Shown: piece after piece, positions 24,352-26,353 of the stretch
How positions within the stretch are numbered: the first letter of the stretch is position 1
How the letters are laid out: the number at the start of each line of letters is the position of its first letter
Source of the DNA: a virus
IMG/VR virus record: IMGVR_UViG_3300038566_000387
Span: 1 to 26,353 of that record
Length of the DNA: 26,353 nt
Direction: 5' to 3' (one strand)
Program-made: the position numbers and the translations under genes
Notes under the pieces: generated by a model
What the model saw: the letters and a program-made list of their open reading frames with translations, nothing else
What the model was told of the DNA's origin: nothing
Databases searched by the model: none

Positions 24352-26336
24352 TTTTTGAATACCCTATAAGGGACCATTAACTTTTTTTTCTTTTTTACTG
24401 GCCTCTCACCATCATTATACATTTTTTTGTCACGTGTTTCATAGTTGTCAAGTAACCACAAACCCATAGCAATTGTCTTGATTCTTTGGCCACTTCCGAA
24501 GCTCATTATGAGCCTGTCCTCCTCAACCCCAATCAATTCTGCCATCTCGTTTAACAAAACATCATCAGGTATTTTAACGTGGACACCATCAACCAATCCC
24601 TTAAAATAATCAATAGCCAGTGGTAAGTTTGAAGAAGAAATGACGATACCTTCCTCTAAAATTGGTCTACCTTCTTTATCTGGCTGCATACATAAAAGAT
24701 TTGGATAATTTCTTTTTTGAAGCTCAATATAAATTGCCTGGCCTTCATTGTTTCTATCGTGAACAATTTGAGCATTGTTAAAGAATCTCCCAGCTTTCTC
24801 AATTAAAGAAACCCAGGCTAGTGCTGTCAAATCTCCCTCTATCTTTCCAACAATTTCGCTGGTGTGCTTTTCAATTATGTAGGCGACAGACCTTTCTGCT
24901 CTGGTGCAAAAAAGCATAAACCTCTCATCTTTTCCAAAGAAAGGTTTCCCAGATGTCGCAAAAGTATTATCAAAAGCTCCTTCAACTGGTCTAAAAATAT
25001 GAACAAGAGAATTATTCGCAAATCTAAAAACTGGTGGATTATACCCAAGTAAAACAATCTTCCTTGAAGCTGTGATATTTTTCAAATGCTCCACCAGAGC
25101 ATTATTGGCAAAAAATCCCTTATTATCTTTCAATTTAGCGTCAAACTCTTTTAAGACACCAAGAGCAAACCAGGAAGCCATCAATTCATCTCCTGCGTGT
25201 TGGTCGTCGGTATAAATAGACATTTGATAAAGAAGGCTGGCTATCCTCTTGTAATAATCAGGATTTTGCATTCCGCCTGGAATAATTACTTTTCCTTGTT
25301 CTAAAAGCATGGCAATGTGCGCCAAACCTGTTTCTTCTGAGTATTTCTTGATACCAGTAGTATGAAAACCTTCTATTGGAATTTCGTCATTAGCAAGCTC
25401 TTGCCTCAACATATCCTGAAAGGCAACGTTTTCAACACGAATCTTTACTGGCTTAAAAGCATAATACATATCCAATACTCGCTGTTTTGTTTCTTCAGGA
25501 GACCATCGACCAGATTCAAGGTAAAGCAAAATTCTCTCTCTCCTGTCGCTCAAACCCCAGACAGCAATAGCAGTTTTGTCGGCAGTGTTTCTTTTTGAAA
25601 TAGCCAAATCAACTCCAATTGCCACAATCAAATGACCCCAGGAATCGTAGACTGGCTTTAAGTTGTCCCATTCAGGAACAAGAGTTTTTGAACCGCCTTT
25701 GTCAGTAGCCTCTTTCAAATACTGTTCCTTAAACAATCTCTCTTCCTCGCTCATTGGTTCATTCAAGTATTGACGCATAAAAGAGGAAGCTGACCCCTTG
25801 GCCCTTTTCTCCATCAATTTTTCAAAATTCCATTTATCTGGCCACAAAGTTCCATTCTTAAGTCTGCTCCAAAGGTGGTATCTCTTGACCAATTCCTCTG
25901 ATAGTAAATCTTGAATCCTAAGTGCCTGAGGAAATTGATGAAGATTATATGGAAGATACAGTTTATTTCCACCTTTAGTAGTGTCTCCTCGGTCAATAAA
26001 ATAACCAGAATGATAAACAAGAGCTTTCAGTTTTACTCGAACATCGTACTCAGTATTGTTCAAAAGTGTGTCGTAAATATCGTTCTTGTACCAAATGGTC
26101 CCAGCTACAACCACCCTTCCATTATCTTCCAAAATTGGTAACAAAACATTTTCCCACCACTCCAATGTTTTCTGCCTCATTCTCGGAGTCCTGGCGGTTT
26201 CAAGGTCAATAATATCATCGGCGATAATAATATCAGCACGCTTGGAAATCATCTTGCCGCCAAGACCAATAGCTGCAATTGTAGGGTCTTTCTCCATTGA
26301 AGAACGATTTACAATCATTGCCTTTTCACCCCAGCA
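24348..26336 (-). CDS. terL: Terminase large subunit with two RNase H-like domains, 5' end missing
   Basis: Numbering counts from the in-frame ATG at 26318, although coding continues to the amplification tag at 26337, so the N-terminus with Walker A is missing. Walker B (DIIIADDIID, 29-38) and coupling motif (VVVAGTIW, 69-76) are present. Nuclease domain 1 has Asp237 (AIGVDLAIS), Glu296 (RVENVAF) and Asp377 (GDELMAS), the expected acidic residues. A second RNase H-like domain spans residues ~465-625: GKIEGDLTALAWVSL, FFNNAQIVHDRNNEG with Asp521, and EEDRLIMSF with Asp601. It lacks the first Asp (LFCTR in its place). TerL cuts and translocates DNA into proheads. The gene overlaps portal by 4 nt. 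Ends in a Lys-rich tail. Confidence 0.85.
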   Translation of the reverse strand, partial: CWGEKAMIVNRSSMEKDPTIAAIGLGGKMISKRADIIIADDIIDLETARTPRMRQKTLEWWENVLLPILEDNGRVVVAGTIWYKNDIYDTLLNNTEYDVRVKLKALVYHSGYFIDRGDTTKGGNKLYLPYNLHQFPQALRIQDLLSEELVKRYHLWSRLKNGTLWPDKWNFEKLMEKRAKGSASSFMRQYLNEPMSEEERLFKEQYLKEATDKGGSKTLVPEWDNLKPVYDSWGHLIVAIGVDLAISKRNTADKTAIAVWGLSDRRERILLYLESGRWSPEETKQRVLDMYYAFKPVKIRVENVAFQDMLRQELANDEIPIEGFHTTGIKKYSEETGLAHIAMLLEQGKVIIPGGMQNPDYYKRIASLLYQMSIYTDDQHAGDELMASWFALGVLKEFDAKLKDNKGFFANNALVEHLKNITASRKIVLLGYNPPVFRFANNSLVHIFRPVEGAFDNTFATSGKPFFGKDERFMLFCTRAERSVAYIIEKHTSEIVGKIEGDLTALAWVSLIEKAGRFFNNAQIVHDRNNEGQAIYIELQKRNYPNLLCMQPDKEGRPILEEGIVISSSNLPLAIDYFKGLVDGVHVKIPDDVLLNEMAELIGVEEDRLIMSFGSGQRIKTIAMGLWLLDNYETRDKKMYNDGERPVKKKKKLMVPYRVFKK

Positions 26337-26353
26337 GATCGTGACTGGGAAAC
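26337..26353. other. Random-PCR amplification tag (artefact)
   Basis: The last 17 bases are GATCGTGACTGGGAAAC, the exact reverse complement of GTTTCCCAGTCACGATC, the tag used in round-A/round-B random PCR of viral metagenomes (established lab knowledge). It is not phage DNA. The nine bases before it (26328-26336) may derive from the random part of the primer and carry errors. Confidence 0.95.

Overview
This is a 26.4-kb stretch of a tailed-phage genome, most likely a short-tailed (podovirus-like) virus, recovered from a metagenome. The right-hand end is artificial: the last 17 bases are the reverse complement of a random-PCR tag used in viral metagenomics, so the contig truly ends there and the terminase gene is cut by amplification. 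DNA is AT-rich, the code is standard (TGA is used as stop), coding density is very high, and no stretch longer than about 100 bases lacks a gene. No integrase, repressor, DNA polymerase, tRNA gene, CRISPR array or insertion sequence was seen.

Layout. Reading leftwards from the right end, the minus strand carries the morphogenesis block: large terminase (partial), portal, a zinc-ribbon protein whose reading frame appears broken or shifted, a 114-aa protein, a 238-aa structural protein, a scaffold candidate with Pro/Glu/Asn repeats, an SU10-type major capsid protein, two small proteins, a connector/adaptor, a large tail hub protein, two tail-fibre/adhesin proteins, then a lysis cassette (membrane-anchored coiled-coil protein, zinc amidase endolysin, two-TM holin candidate). 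The left end (1-5084, also minus) holds two virion-interior candidates: a 554-aa coiled-coil protein and a very large polyvalent protein running off the window.

Between these blocks, 5181-10739 is a plus-strand accessory block of 11 genes: small unknown proteins, an MmcB-like PD-(D/E)XK nuclease candidate, a membrane-anchored CAP/SCP protein, a zinc-finger protein, a membrane protein, a complete GroES-GroEL pair, a helical protein and a second nuclease-like protein. The block probably serves takeover of the host and virion folding. One more plus-strand gene (zinc-knuckle plus HTH) sits alone between scaffold and capsid genes.

Expression. Many genes have clean TTGACA-17-TATAAT promoters whose -10 box ends only 6-8 nt before the ATG, so their mRNAs are predicted to be leaderless; internal operon genes use ATGA overlaps or occasional Shine-Dalgarno sites. 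A 17-nt element overlaps the -35 of two structural promoters, a 15-nt element is shared by two accessory promoters, and the capsid promoter and an antisense regulator promoter overlap at their -35 boxes. The host cannot be fixed from the sequence; the GroEL, the CAP protein and the leaderless style would fit a Patescibacteria (CPR) host, but this is inference.

The most unusual items are a terminase carrying two RNase H-like nuclease domains in tandem (the second apparently degenerate), the systematic leaderless promoter design, and the frame change in the zinc-ribbon gene.
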